Assembly (NCBI GenBank): GCA_963662155.1
Contig: OY759270.1
Coordinates: forward strand, 14,725,008-14,789,007
Source: Lamellibrachia columna
Taxonomy: Eukaryota; Annelida; Polychaeta; Sabellida; Siboglinidae
DNA: 64,000 nucleotides
Direction of reading: 5' to 3'
Positions 1-11,390 of this stretch are shown here, piece by piece (position 1 is the stretch's first letter; every line of letters starts with the position of its first letter). The translations under genes and the position numbers were made by a program. The notes beneath the pieces are model-generated. The model searched no databases and had not been told where the DNA came from. It worked only from the letters and a program-made list of their open reading frames with translations.

Positions 1-75
1 TCTGCTTTGATGTAACTTATCAGAGGGAGGCTGCACTAGAGTGAAGATGTCCCCACCCCCCCCCCTAATATACTG
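1..75 (+). mobile_element. MULE left-end fragment joined to LINE repeat
   Basis: These bases match the 5' untranslated part of MULE copies A (from about 11208) and B (from about 44878), including the C-tract followed by taatatactgg. At about position 75 the match stops and the sequence becomes the 1.8-kb LINE-derived repeat at the point equivalent to about 1927. The rest of the MULE lies outside the window to the left. Identity is seen directly; the insertion or deletion event behind the junction is inferred. Confidence 0.8.
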
Positions 76-1119
76 GATGCAGACATACTAGTAAAGAGAG
101 TGGAAGAGAAAGGTGAAAAAACATAAAAGATGCAAGAAAAGGGGAACGAACAGCTAAGATCGAAGGACTGCGTGAGGTGGGATATGAGAAGATCGGGGGA
201 AGATGAATGATGGAGAGGGGCAAGATGAAAGATGGAGAGGGGCAAGATGAAAGATGGAGAGGGGGCAGCCGATAGAAAAGTATGGAAAGATAAAACAGAA
301 AGAGTGACTCGACAATATTTTACCTGAACCTAACCCATGAACATAAGTGAAAAAAGAGGAAAAGCACCGATAGTTTGGTAAAAAAAAGTTAGGTTTAATA
401 AATCCAATAATATGGTCAACATTTTCATAAGCAGTGTATAAATTGCTTAAGAGAAAAAACATTATTTCAATAGAATATTTGCTAAATATTTACAAAATCA
501 ATCTCTCATATGTATCTCTGTTTGAGCAATACGCATTTTACCATATGGTTGTACTCATATAAACGACGTAATCTTCTTGACTACAGCATGCTCATAAAAA
601 TCAAATATCCTTTGTCAAGAAGGATGTACAGTGAAAGTATAAATAAAAACATTAAACAAATCAATCTGGTTACCAAATCATAAGCCATTACTACTCAGCG
701 CAAATACTGATTTATTAGAACAACTGTAAAAGTTAGTTTCTCAATCTAATGTGACATTCTCCCCTCCCCCACAATTCATTGTTACAGTTTTTACAATGTC
801 TGTTTCACTCATAATCCAATGAATTTGCAAGAGCACCATCAATGGCCTGCTTCCAAGGCGGTTATGTCTACTTATGACACCAACCTGTACCAACACACAA
901 AGTGGGGATAGGCAAGCGCGATCCAATTGAAGTGACCCTTGATATTGTTTACTCTCCGTCCACCAAAATTGTTTCTGGCTGCCGCAGCACCTGCAAAAAC
1001 ACCTAAAGTAAAGGCATGTTTATGTTTACACAGCACTGTATCCACTCCTTGGGATTGTTCAACGTGCTTGACAGTTCATTCCCTGGCTGACCTGTTCATT
1101 TCAACACCTTTTGTACTTA

Positions 1120-2160
1120 TCTGGGAGTCTGACTTTGTAATGAGTTGGTTGTATTTAGTAAGTTCTGTGTCATGGCGAGCAACACCCAGAACAGTCATGT
1201 TCCTGAGAACAAAAAGAAGAGTTGTGGTTGGATGTGGGTTGTCGGAAGAGTTTAAAGTTAACATCGGTTAGAGGCAAGGAAATGACCCTTTACTCTTTAT
1301 CATGGTGGTGGCACTAATCAGCAGGAATATCAGCATGAAGGATGTTCTTAGGAAGGGGATGTATGCAAACGATCTGGCCATGATAGCAGACAAAAAACAA
1401 GAACTACAGGAAGTGTTGGAGCAATGGAAGGGGATGTTCGAAAAGCACGGACCGATAATGAGCCGGGAGAAGACAGAAGAGATGTGGGTTTGACATCAGA
1501 GAGAGGACTTGAACATTAGTTTGGATGATAAGGAGTTCAACCAAGTGGATGGCTTTGTGTAACTTGGAGGAATGGTTAATGAGGATGAGCATTCAGAGGT
1601 AGAAATGCGATGCCGGATACAACAGGGAGCGAATGCTTGGGGAAAGGTTGAGGGAGTCATGTTGGACAGAAACATTTTGAAAAAGCTGAAAAGGAAAGTC
1701 CTGAGAGCTTGTGTTACACAAGCATGCCTTAATCTGTATCTGGAGACAGTGGCGTTGACAGAACAACAACAGCAGCTGCAAGTTGGTTCTGGTTTTGTCG
1801 AATAACACGAACAAAGAGGGTTGACGAAAGAAAGATGAACGACCTGACGAAATATGTGATGCAACAAAACAGTTCAACCGGAAGATTGGTGAGAAGCAAG
1901 TTGAAATGGGCAGGCCACATGGTAAGGATGGATGCAGACATACTAGTGAAGAGAGTGGAAGAGAAAGGTGAAAAAACATCAAGGATGCAAGAAAAGGGGA
2001 ACGAACAGCTAAGATCGAAGGACTGCGTGAGGTGGGATATGAGAAGATCGGGGGAAGATGAAAGATGGAGAGAGGGCAGCCGATAAAAAAGTATGGAAAG
2101 AAAAGAATAAAGAATGACTGGACAATATTTTACCTGAACCTAACCCATGAACATCAGTGA
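1120..2160 (+). pseudogene. Non-LTR retrotransposon reverse transcriptase fragment, unit 1
   Basis: Conceptual translation with several stops and shifts shows the C-terminal half of a LINE reverse transcriptase. In order: a GLRQG-like stretch (here interrupted by a stop after VNIG), the catalytic box as YANDLAMIA in place of the usual YADD, an ELQEVLEQWK helix, a KTEEM motif, a degraded YLGG motif (the codon before LGG is a stop), and a tail with RLVRSKLKWAGHMVRM. The second catalytic Asp of YADD is intact but the first is Asn, so the copy would be inactive even without the stops. The clade was not determined. Confidence 0.8.
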
Positions 2161-2929
2161 AAAAAGAGGAAAAGCACCGTTAGTTTGGTAAAAAAAGTTA
2201 TGTTTAATAAATCCAATAATATGGTCAACATTTTCATAAGCAGTGTATAAATTGCTTATGAGAAAAAACATTATTTCAATAGAATATTTGCTAAATATTT
2301 ACAAAATCAATCTCTCATATGTATCTCTGTTTGAGCAATATGCATTTTACCATATGGTTGTACTTATATAAACGACGTACTTTTCTTGACTACAACATGC
2401 TCATAAAAATCAAATATCCTTTGACAAGAAGGATGTACAGTGAAAGTATAAATAAAAACATTAAACAAATCAATCTGGTTACCAAAACATAAGCCATTAC
2501 TACTCAGCGCAAATACTGATTTATTAGAACAAGTGTAAAAGTTAGTTTCTCAATCTAATGTGACATTCTCCCCTTCCCCACAATTCATTGTTACAGTTTT
2601 TGCAATGTCTGTTTCACTCTTAATCCAATGAATTTGCAAGAGCACCATGAATGGCCTGCTTCCAAGGCGGTTATGTCTACTTATGACACCAACTTGTACC
2701 AACACACAAAGTGGGGATAGGCAAGCGCGATCCGATTGGAGTGACCCTTGATATTGTTCATTCTCGGTCCACCAAAATTGTTCCTGGCTGCCGCAGCACC
2801 TGTAAAAATACCTAAAGTAAAGACATGTTTATGTTTACACAGCACTGTATCCACTCCTTGGGATTGTTCAACGTGCTTAACAGTTCACTCCCTGGCTGAC
2901 CTGTTCATTCCAACACCTTTTGTACTTAT

Positions 2930-3970
2930 CTGGGAGTCTGACTTTGTAATGAGTTGGTTGTATTTAGTCAGTTCTGTGTCATGTCGTGCAACACCCAGAA
3001 CTGTCATGTTCCTGAGAACAAAAAGAAGAGTTGTGGTTGGATATGGGTTGTCGGAAGAGTTTAAAGTTAACATCGGTTAGAGGCAAGGAAATTACCCTTT
3101 ACTCTTTATCATGGTGGTGGCACTAATCAGCAGGAAGTTCAGCAAGAAGGATGTTCTCAGGAAGGGGATGTATGCAAACGATCTGGCCATGATAGCAGAC
3201 AAAAAACAAGAACTACAGGAAGTGTTGGAGAAATGGAAAGGTGTGTTCAAGAAGGAAGGACCAATAATGAGCCGGGAGAAGACAGAAGAGATGCGGGTTT
3301 TACATCAGAGAGAGGACTTGAACATTAATTTGGATGATAAGAGTTCAACCAAGTGGATGGCTTTGTGTAACTTGGAGGAATGGTTAATGAGGATGAGCAT
3401 TCAGAGGTAGAAATGCGGTGCCGGATACAACAGGGAGCGAATCCTCGGGGAAAGGTAGAGGGAGTCATGTTGGACAGAAACATTTTGAAAAAGCTGAAAA
3501 GGAAAGTCCTGAGAGCTTGTGTTACACAAGCATGCCTTAATCTGTATCTGGTGACAGTGGCGTTGACAGAACAACAACAGCAGCTGCATGGTTGGTTTTG
3601 GTTTGTCGAATAACACGAACAAAGAGGTTTGACGAAAGAAGGATGAACGACCTGAGGAAATATGTGATGCAACAAAACAGTTCAACAGGAAGATTGGTGA
3701 GAAGCAAGGTGAAATGGGTAGGCCACATGGTAAGGATGGATGCAGATATACTAGTGAAGAGAGTGGAAGAGAAAGGTGAAAAAACATCAAGGATGCAAGA
3801 AAAGGGGAACGAACAGCTAAGATCGTAGGACTGCGTGAGGTGGGATATGAGAAGATCGGGGGAAGATGAAAGATGGAGAGGGGGCAGCCGATAAAAAAGT
3901 ATGGAAAGAAAGAAGAAAGAATGACTGGACAATATTTTACCTGAACCTAACCCATGAACATCAGTGAAAA
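2930..3970 (+). pseudogene. Non-LTR retrotransposon reverse transcriptase fragment, unit 2
   Basis: Second tandem copy of the fragment at 1120-2160, colinear and very similar. It carries the same YAND box (3111-3410 reading frame), which shows that the mutated catalytic box predates the tandem duplication. Its own differences include a one-base loss before the FNQVDG-equivalent region, seen as DDKSSTKW in place of DDKEFNQ. Confidence 0.8.
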
Positions 3971-4399
3971 AAGAGGAAAAGCACCGTTAGTTTGGTAAAA
4001 AAAAGTTATGTTTAATAAATACAATAATATGGTCAACATTTTCATAAGCAGTGTATAAATTGCTTATGAGAAAAAACATTATTTCAATAGAATATTTGCT
4101 AAATATTTACAAAATCAATCTCTCATATGTATCTTTGTTTGAGCAATATGCATTTTACCATATTGTTGTACTCATATAAACGACGTACTTTTCTTGACTA
4201 CAGCATGCTCATAAAAAATCAAATATCCTTTGACAAGAAGGATGTACAGTGAAAGTATAAATAAAAACATTAAACAAATCAATCTGGTTACCAAAACATA
4301 AGCCATTACTACTCAGCGCAAATACTGATTTATTAGAACAACTGTGAGCTCACTGTAAATCCAACACGCCGCTAACTTTGTCTATTGCCAGGGCGGCTT

Positions 4400-4707
4400 C
4401 GCGATAATCTCGCGCTAAGTTTGCAGTCAAACACGTCGAAAACGAGTGGGGATTGCGTCTCTACGTCGGTGATCGCGACGACGTCGGCGCCTCGAAAATA
4501 GGAGGCTTCGACAACGGCGACAATGTGGTCGTATGTTTGATGCGACAGTTCATCGACGACAGCGAACTCATGACGACGGCGCTCGGCAGCATCAAACCGC
4601 TGCCCAAATACATATTTGTCTTGCTCGACGTCACCCAATCTTCATCCATTCGCCCACGTCTACGGCAACTGCTCTTACAAGACTCTGCCTCCATCCAGGT
4701 CAAGTGA
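4400..4707 (+). CDS. GC-rich possible exon, function unknown
   Basis: A plus-strand frame with strong G/C preference at third codon positions, unlike the AT-rich flanks. It reads through LYVGDRDDVGASKIGG and PLPKYIFVLLDV and ends in a stop after SIQVK. A plausible 3' splice site (tttgcag) lies near 4422 and a possible donor (CAG/GTCAAG) near 4699. It begins right after the end of the 1.8-kb array. The beta-strand-like pattern recalls a receptor ligand-binding lobe, but I cannot name a family. A minus-strand frame over the same bases is also open; third-position bias favours the plus strand. Confidence 0.35.
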
Positions 4708-5223
4708 AGCACGGATGCACGAATCCGACGTCTCTTTGATGCGATACCAAAGCTAGTTTCGTTCCAGGACACACGTTAGATGATGTAAACATTATAGCAA
4801 ACAATCAATCATCTTTGATATAGCATTCAACGCTCCCCATCAAAGACACCGCGTGCGACACAAGTGTTGACTTTGTACCAGGATACACGTGTGTAACAAA
4901 CACTGATACGCAGACACGCTTCCCTGCCGACGTTTAATAAAAGCCACATGCCGTGATATGAGCTGGTATGCGCATTGAGCTATACAGGCCTATGTTGCAA
5001 CATTTGTTTTTGCGCGGTTTATTATTTTACTTTTCGTACTAGTGTTAGCAGTGAGATGCGCGCATGAGTAAGCTACAGCGTGGTGCGAACCATGGCTATA
5101 TTAAATATTGCTAAACACTTGTACATGTCTGCATTAACAAACAAACGGCATATCTCCCTCCCGCGCTGCCTCCTCTCCTTTCCTCGCTTCTTCTCTGACC
5201 CTTCTCCTTCTCTCCCATCGAAT
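4708..5223. other. No gene seen
   Basis: Mixed-composition sequence without a convincing frame. The part from 5150 to 5220 is a pyrimidine-rich tract (ctcc/cttc). Confidence 0.5.
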
Positions 5224-5512
5224 GGGGCGTGACAACGTTCCAGATAGAACGTCAGGCTCCCAGTCGTGAAAACCCTAGCTTGAACCGTCTTGCTGCCGTT
5301 TCGAAGCTTTGGCAATTTGTTTCACCGAACGTTGCCACAGCTCATTCGTTTGTATGAATGAGTATCTGGCTATATGCAGTGGTGATTATACGTACGAATG
5401 GTCTTCGAGCAGTAACTGCATCATGACTGAGTGCTTCCCAGAGAAGTCGAGATGGAGTTGGAATGAACAGGTGTGCTAGTGGTGAAGTGTAAAACACGTT
5501 GAACACTGAACG
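5224..5512 (+). mobile_element. Degenerate tRNA-derived SINE
   Basis: Alignable end to end with the reverse complement of the SINE at 10395-10726: a tRNA-like head (ggggcgtgacaacg..., decayed A and B boxes), then a body containing cgttgccaca, gaatgagtatctgg and cagtggtg, then a tail with gaagtcgagatgg, gaatgaacaggt and gtgaagtgtaaa. Divergence is much higher than between the LINE repeat units, so this is an older insertion. Confidence 0.65.
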
Positions 5513-7635
5513 TACACTAACTGATGCGTAGTATTATTTTTTGGTGTAACCATGTTGAGAAAATTGCTGTAAACAGAACGATTACGTATCCTCAATAGAA
5601 CAACACGCATGTGTCGATACAATTAGGATATCAGAATAATTGCGACATAGAAATTGCGCTTCTAAGTGAGGATTACAACATCATTCAGGGCGTTGACAGG
5701 TGTCAAGGCGTAGTGCTGCAATAGATTATGTTATGCAAACAGGACAACGCCGTCCGAGCGCATGGACAATGCGTGTCGTAGTTCGTTGATTACTTCCGCC
5801 AGCACAGACAACAGACCACAATGGTTCATTCCTGTTTACCAGCCAGCATGCGGGGAGTTCTTGCATTTAGCGTGTCTTATATAGCAATCCATGCGAAGTT
5901 GGTGATTCTTCTTCCAAAAATTGGTATACGGTGTACGGCCTACCATGACCGAAGAATGATCAATTGGAGAAATATGGAGGAGTGTGCAAGATAGCATTTC
6001 GTGAGCTACATCCGTGTTGGAGTGCATGTTATCTGCTTCAACATACGTTGTATATCAATAGCACACGCTGCGTGCTTCCTGTGGTGTTCTCTGTAAAAGC
6101 TGATCTCATCTAGATAGGTAGAAATGCATTGCGTTGACAGCCAGTCGGACGAAATTGGTGAAGAAAGAGATGATTCGAGACAGCTACTAACAAAAGGAGC
6201 ATTATAAACAGGGACTTTGTGACCTACCAGAATGCGGAAGGTTTGTGTATAAACATTATTTGGCTTTGTAGATAAATAATATCTATACTACGGAGTACAC
6301 ATATTTGATATGGTTTTAATTCTGATACATATTTTATTCATTCTACAAACGATTGATCATTTCATATGGAGTTTTGGTTAATTTATTGGGACAGATTACT
6401 TATTAGTGACCACTATGTTTTTCTGCTTCTGATGAAACTCATGACTGTGTATTAGTCGCACCAAAATGTTGCTAGACTGTTGCTGGCAAGGAGACGAGAC
6501 ACTTTCTATGCGTTTTGGCTTATTGTTGGCTAACGTAACAGTTAACAAAGTAACGGCGGTGGGAATTGCTAGATGCATAGATAATAAACGGACATACCAG
6601 TTATCACAACTGTTCGATGATACTATTGCCAATATAATAAACCTTTTCCACTTGGAGTGTGTTGTATTCCTAAGACAGGGTTTTGTAGGGTTGTTGATAT
6701 CAATTACACGGCCAACGTTCTAGTAGACGCCATCTTAGAGTGATAACTTCCGGCGCATGCGCATAATTCCACCACTAGATCTGCATAATTCAATATCAAT
6801 AACATAGACTAGTAATATTATTTATGCATGTTATACACTTTGCAGCATTACAACATGAACTATGCCATATAAGAAACATTCTAATTAACTAAATTGTTTA
6901 ATTAGTAGTTGTTATATCAGTTAAATGTAAAGTTAACCTGTTTCAAGAGTTCACACCACAAATTCAGCTAAATAGGTTTACCTACTATATAAACGGGTTG
7001 TCGTGTTGTCATAGGAGGTTACAAGTTCAACATATAGGGATTGTCAGTAGTTTGGCTGGAGAACTACAGGAAGGTCTGGGGGCCGACAAATCTCTCCCCT
7101 GAGAGCTGCTCGATATGTAACCATAAGAGACCCGGTGACTGTGGATTGGTCTCTCCAGCGACCGATAGGAGGTGCAACCAAATAGCAGATAATGCTAAGT
7201 GTCACTCACGTCATTGGACTCTTATTTTTTAAACAAAAGTACATCGATCATTACATATTCAGATTCAGGTTATTATTCTCGATTCGCATTAGTTGGTCAA
7301 TCGGCATCAGTTTTATTGTTATCGTAGCAAACGTCTGTCAATCCGTAATCAATTACATGTAAATTATTACGTTGATGTCCTTCCTTGCATTTTAGTAAAT
7401 CAATGCTTTCATTATATCACTCTACGTCACTCCCTAAACAAAAAGGCTATATAATATTAGTGTTTTATGGCACTCCAGCAAACATGCAAATTTGTTCTCA
7501 TCGAAGAACAGCCAGGCGACACTGTTAAGCTAATGCTTTCCACACGTTTTGATTTTACTGTGCTTCTCTACATGCAATCTAAAGTCTGACACATAAGGAA
7601 ACGTCTTGCAACATATTGTGTGCACCTAATCGATT
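5513..7635. other. No gene seen
   Basis: About 2.1 kb with only short frames. No domain, splice-phased exon pair or repeat could be supported. Confidence 0.45.
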
Positions 7636-8090
7636 CAAATAGACATGCAAAATTTACCCCACCAATAATAACTAACTCGGATTTACTTGCATTTAACTTT
7701 AATGTGGTCTCTGTCATCCAATGGAAGATTTTGTGGAGACAATCCCTGAGCTAGTTTTGGAAGTGATTTGTATCTCATGTAGCCAAAATAGCATAGGTCT
7801 GTGATTTATTAGCATACACTTGGTGATCCAAGTTGTGACGTTGGATAACTGAGCCAAGTAGAGTAGCGTAGAGAGTGAAACACCCTGAGGAACATTACGT
7901 GAAGTAGGGAGCGTAGCTGAGAAACAATTCGCTATCTTCATTCTTTTGCATCTATCAGTTAAATATTATGAGAACCAGCTCTGTTCCAGATATGCCACAC
8001 CACATTGACACACTTTTAATAAGTTGTCCTGTGACCAATGGTATCAAATGCGGCAGATAGCTTCAGCAAGAAAATGGTCTCCTTCCATAC
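7636..8090 (-). pseudogene. Decayed LINE reverse transcriptase
   Basis: Read on the minus strand in shifting frames, recognisable RT blocks appear in the right order: SAAFDTIGHR (usual SAAFDTIDH) near 8070-8035, VPQGVSLSTLLYLAQL (usual GVPQGSVLGPLLF) near 7890-7848, HQVYANKSQTYA (usual H.VYADDTQ.Y, both Asp lost) near 7820-7785, and FHWMTETTLKLNASKSELVIIG near 7730-7668. The block order and loop sequences fit a CR1/L2/Rex-like LINE. Many stops show it is long dead. Confidence 0.75.
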
Positions 8091-8503
8091 ACTTCCTGGA
8101 CCCACTACCCAGTGTGTAGATCCGCTCAAGTCTGGTCAATAACAGATTTAACACCTACACATGGTTCACTGAATGGTATTAATTCAGTCAACACTTGATC
8201 ATTTGCTGTGTCGCCAGAACAGTCTGCATTGATTGTCCTTAAACACTTCCAGGAGAAACCATATGGCAATATCTTCATTATGTTGGACCGTCGACTGCAA
8301 CGGTATTTTTTTTAATAATACAATAAGTTATAACATTTATATAAATTAAATTTAACAAAGGTAATAATAAATACATTTGTATGTGGGCGTTTTTTTTTAC
8401 GTACAGGGTACACTTTTGCCAAAATGAACTTTCCCGCATAGTATTGAAATAATTAATGGTGTAATATTAATTCAGTCTAAATATATATTCCTTGCTCACT
8501 TAC
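8091..8503. other. AT-rich stretch, no gene
   Basis: Mostly upstream remnants too decayed to place, plus AT-rich sequence from 8300 to 8460. Confidence 0.45.
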
Positions 8504-8735
8504 CATATGCTTCTGGGAAAATCTCAGCTGATTGATGCACAACAACCAACTCACTTCTTCGTGGTGACGTACTACTCACGAGAGATGGAGTAAAGAGCTG
8601 ACCCATTGTGTCTGCAATGATATTAACATATGTCGTCATTTCATCATCCCAAAAGCCAATAAATGAATGGGTCAAATTTTCTACAGTTTCTTTTAATGCA
8701 GGCCATGTGAATATGTTACACATTTTTTTTACAAA
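8504..8735 (-). CDS. Candidate internal exon, unknown protein
   Basis: Open minus-strand frame reading FTWPALKETVENLTHSF, then FWDDEMTTYVNIIADTMG, ending SAEIFPEAYG at a strong donor (ATATG/GTAAGTGAG, boundary at about 8505). The left edge is uncertain: the best acceptor (aacaag) is weak. It may belong to one gene with the candidate exon at 9666-9858, whose phase 0 end would suit a phase 0 start here. No family recognised. Confidence 0.4.
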
Positions 8736-8739
8736 TATC

Positions 8740-9050
8740 TTGTTACACATAGGTGTAAGAAAACCTGTCTACTTAAATGCTTCCTTTTCTGTCTGAATCA
8801 ACCAATGGTTCCATTCCAAAAATATATATAATTCGACCAAATATTACATCTATATTACACATCTGTTGAATACTAGTGGAATGATAGGATGAACATTTGA
8901 AGCAGTGTGCCGACGACCATAAAAGGATCAACATTTGCAGCAGTAAAAATACCCCAAAAAGCCATCTTGGTGCCCCCTGGGGAAAGACAGCTACCCATAT
9001 ACCTGGGGCAGTTCGGTCTACAACTCCTTCCCACGTGTTTTTAATGCAAG
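8740..9050. other. No gene seen
   Basis: Intron-like sequence between two candidate exons; nothing recognisable. Confidence 0.4.
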
Positions 9051-9054
9051 AGCA

Positions 9055-9655
9055 AGAGAGCTCTTTACACTTCTAGTAAGCTGTAATGTCCGTGAAAGAC
9101 TAACCGGGTTGCGAGTGCAAAAATCACTTTACACTACAAGTCAGCTGTTATATCTGTATAGAGACTCACTGGTATGTAAGTGCAATAATTATTTGACACT
9201 TTGAGTCAGTTGTATGGCCTATATAAAGACTCACTGGTATGTGAGTTGAAGAATAATTTTTCAATTCGAGTCAGCTGTAATGTCGGAATAAAGACTGACT
9301 GGGCTGTGAGTACAACAATCACTTGACACTTCAACTAAGCTGTAATATCTGTGTAAAGACTGACTTGGCTGTGAGTACAACAATCACTTTACACTTCAAG
9401 TAAGCTGTAATAGCTGTGTAAAGACTGACTGGGCTGTGAGTACAACAATCACTTTACACTTCAAGTAAGCTGTAATGTATGCGTAAAGACTGACTTGGCT
9501 GTGAGTACAACAATCACTTTACACTTCAAGTAAGCTGTAATATCTGTGTAAAGACTGACTGGGCTGTGAGTACAACAATCACTTTACACTTCAAGTAAGC
9601 TGTAATGTCTGCGTAAAGACTGACTTGGCTGTGAGTGCAATAATCAGCATGAGCC
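9055..9655. repeat. 65-bp minisatellite, about nine units
   Basis: Tandem units of 65 bp, for example those beginning ctttacacttcaagtaagct at 9387 and 9452. The left units (9055-9300) are diverged; the right ones are nearly identical. The array begins within about 10 bases of the donor of the candidate exon at 9666-9858, inside its intron. On the minus strand every unit contains gtactcacag preceded by a T-rich run, which resembles a 3' splice site. Confidence 0.9.
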
Positions 9656-9665
9656 AAGAACTTAC

Positions 9666-9858
9666 GCTGTCGATGTTCTCATCCTTGTGTGGTTTGTCCC
9701 AGGTGACACCGACGCCGTCCTGTCGTGACGTCTTTACTGCTGGTACGTCAATTGTTGTGTAATCGAATGGCTCTGTGTCGTCCACTGATGTAGTCATGTT
9801 GTGTACTGACTTTTGTGACTGAGGTTTGATGGTGGCACCTGGAATGATGACATCAAGT
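9666..9858 (-). CDS. Candidate internal exon, unknown protein
   Basis: Minus-strand open frame between an acceptor (gcctgtatag, boundary 9859) and a donor (GACAGC/GTAAGT, boundary 9665), 193 nt. It encodes LDVIIPGATIKPQSQKS, then DDTEPFDYTTIDVPAVKTS, then VGVTWDKPHKDENIDS. It starts with one base completing a codon and ends in phase 0. Codon content looks like real protein (few rare or stop-adjacent codons) but I recognise no domain. Confidence 0.45.
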
Positions 9859-9930
9859 CTATACAGGCAATACATATCAGTCAGTGTTGTAGTTTGATCA
9901 TTATAATAGTTTACAGAAATTACAAAATAA

Positions 9931-10394
9931 CTTATCTGGGAGTCCGACTTATCTGGGAGTCTGACTGTGTAATGAGTTGGTTGTATTTAGTCAGTTCTGT
10001 GTCATGGCGTGCAACACCCATAACTGTCATGTTCCTGAGAACAAAAACAAGAGTTGTGGTTGGATATGGGTTGTCGGAAGAGTTTAAAGTTAACATCGGT
10101 TAGAGGCAAGGAAATGACCCTTTACTCTTTATCATGGTGGTGGCACTAATCAGCAGGAAGATCAGCATGAAAGATGTTCTCATGAAGGGGATGTATGCAA
10201 ACGATCTGGCCAAGATAGCAGACAAAAAACAAGAACTACAGGAAGTGTTGGAGCAATGGAAGGGGATGTTCAAGAAGCACGGACCGATAATGAGCCGGGA
10301 GAAGACAGAAGAGATGTGTGTTTGACATAAGAGAGAGGACTTGAACATTAGTTTGGATGATGAGGAGTTCAACCAAGTGGATGGCTTTGTGTAA
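9931..10394 (+). pseudogene. LINE-repeat fragment, left half
   Basis: Matches the 1.8-kb unit from its position about 1117 to 1565, including the YANDLA box and KTEEM motif. A short local duplication of tatctgggagtc(c/t)gact occurs at its start. It is interrupted at 10394 by a SINE and resumes at 10727. Confidence 0.8.
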
Positions 10395-10726
10395 AAAGTA
10401 AAGGTATGTTCTTATATAGCGCGGTATCCGGTCCATAGGACTGCTCAAAGCGCTTTACACTTCACCCCCTGGCAGACCTGTTCATTCCAAAGCCATCTCA
10501 ACTTCTTTGGGAAGTATTCAGCCACGCTGCAATTGCTGCGCAAAGGCTATTCGTTCACATATCCACCACTGTCTGTATTTCCAGGTACTCATTTATACAG
10601 CTGAGTGAATTGTGGCAACGTGGGGTGATCAAACTTGCCAAAGGTTCGAAGCGACCGCAGTGGGATTTGAAACTGGGTTCTCTCGACTGAGAGTCCGGCC
10701 TTCTAACCGGTATGCTATCGCACCCC
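10395..10726 (-). mobile_element. tRNA-derived SINE, inserted into LINE repeat
   Basis: On the minus strand it starts with a tRNA-like head: ggggtgcgatagcataccgg carries an A-box-like segment (tagcataccggttagaag) and about 35 bases on, a B-box-like segment (cagtttcaaatccc). It ends in a tail with gtgtaaagcgctttgagcag and gcgctatataagaac, a tail type shared by many metazoan SINE/LINE families. It interrupts the LINE-repeat between tttgtgtaa and ggtaacttgg; the intact unit reads gctttgtgtaacttgg, giving a short imperfect target duplication (ttgtgtaa / ttggtaa). Confidence 0.85.
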
Positions 10727-10870
10727 TTGGTAACTTGGAGGAATGGTTAATGAGGATGAGCATTCAGAGGTAGAAATGCGATGCCGGATACAACAGGGAG
10801 CGAATGCTCGGGGAAAGGTAGAGGGAGTCATGTTGGACAGAAACATTTTGAAAAATCTGAAAAGGAAAGT
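10727..10870 (+). pseudogene. LINE-repeat fragment, right half
   Basis: Continues the unit after the SINE (taacttggaggaatgg...) up to ctgaaaaggaaagt, where MULE copy A begins. The unit does not visibly resume to the right of the MULE, so the far flank was lost or rearranged. Confidence 0.8.
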
Positions 10871-11390
10871 ATATTTTTTTACCTGGTGCCACAATACACC
10901 TATGTAAACAGACCCAAATATCACCTTTGAGTGTGGATTACTGAAAAGCCAGACACAGCAACTTGTCGAATTGCATAACATTACATAACCTACTTAGTGG
11001 AGTCCTCAGAAACAACTCACCTTCCCTGTGAAACAGTTACGCCAGCTCACTAGGCCATATCAGATAACAGCTGGGCCTGTCCTGGATTTTCTCATCTCCC
11101 AATAGATGTGTGCTCTTCACATGGACTTGAGTAAAGGTGACTGTGTCTAATTAACCGAAATAAACAAAAGTTGACTGCTAAGTAATTATATTATAATGTG
11201 ACTTGTTCTGCTTTGATGTAACTTATCAGAGGGAGGCTGCACTAGTTTGAATATGTCCCCACCCCCCCTAATATACTGGTCTCCTGTCACTGTCATCTGT
11301 TTTCTCAGGCGGATTAGACGTCTTTGCATTCAGATAACGGTTTTGTCACTTTCATTAGTAATTTTACTTGGATTTACCTGGGATTTTACA

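Larger units (their letters stand above)
75..4345 (+). repeat. 1.8-kb LINE-derived tandem repeat, about 2.4 units
   Basis: Direct repeat with a period near 1809 bp: the same landmarks recur at about 75, 1927 and 3737, and at 939 and 2748. Each unit holds a piece of reverse transcriptase, a 3' tail ending in an AT-rich stretch, and a remnant of a SINE tail (about 1000-1125 and 2810-2935). The first, partial unit has an extra triplication of a 22-25 bp purine-rich motif near 200-260. The array ends at 4345, where sequence after attagaacaactgt becomes unrelated. Another fragment of the unit lies at 9931-10870 and a shorter one at 21465-21665. Confidence 0.85.

Noticed and set aside
939..1271. 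110-residue ORF at the start of the LINE unit as a novel gene
   Set aside because: It reads across a SINE-tail remnant into RT sequence in the wrong frame.
10395..10726. tRNA-Ser-like gene
   Set aside because: B box is degenerate (cagtttcaaatccc), and body, tail and target duplication identify a SINE.
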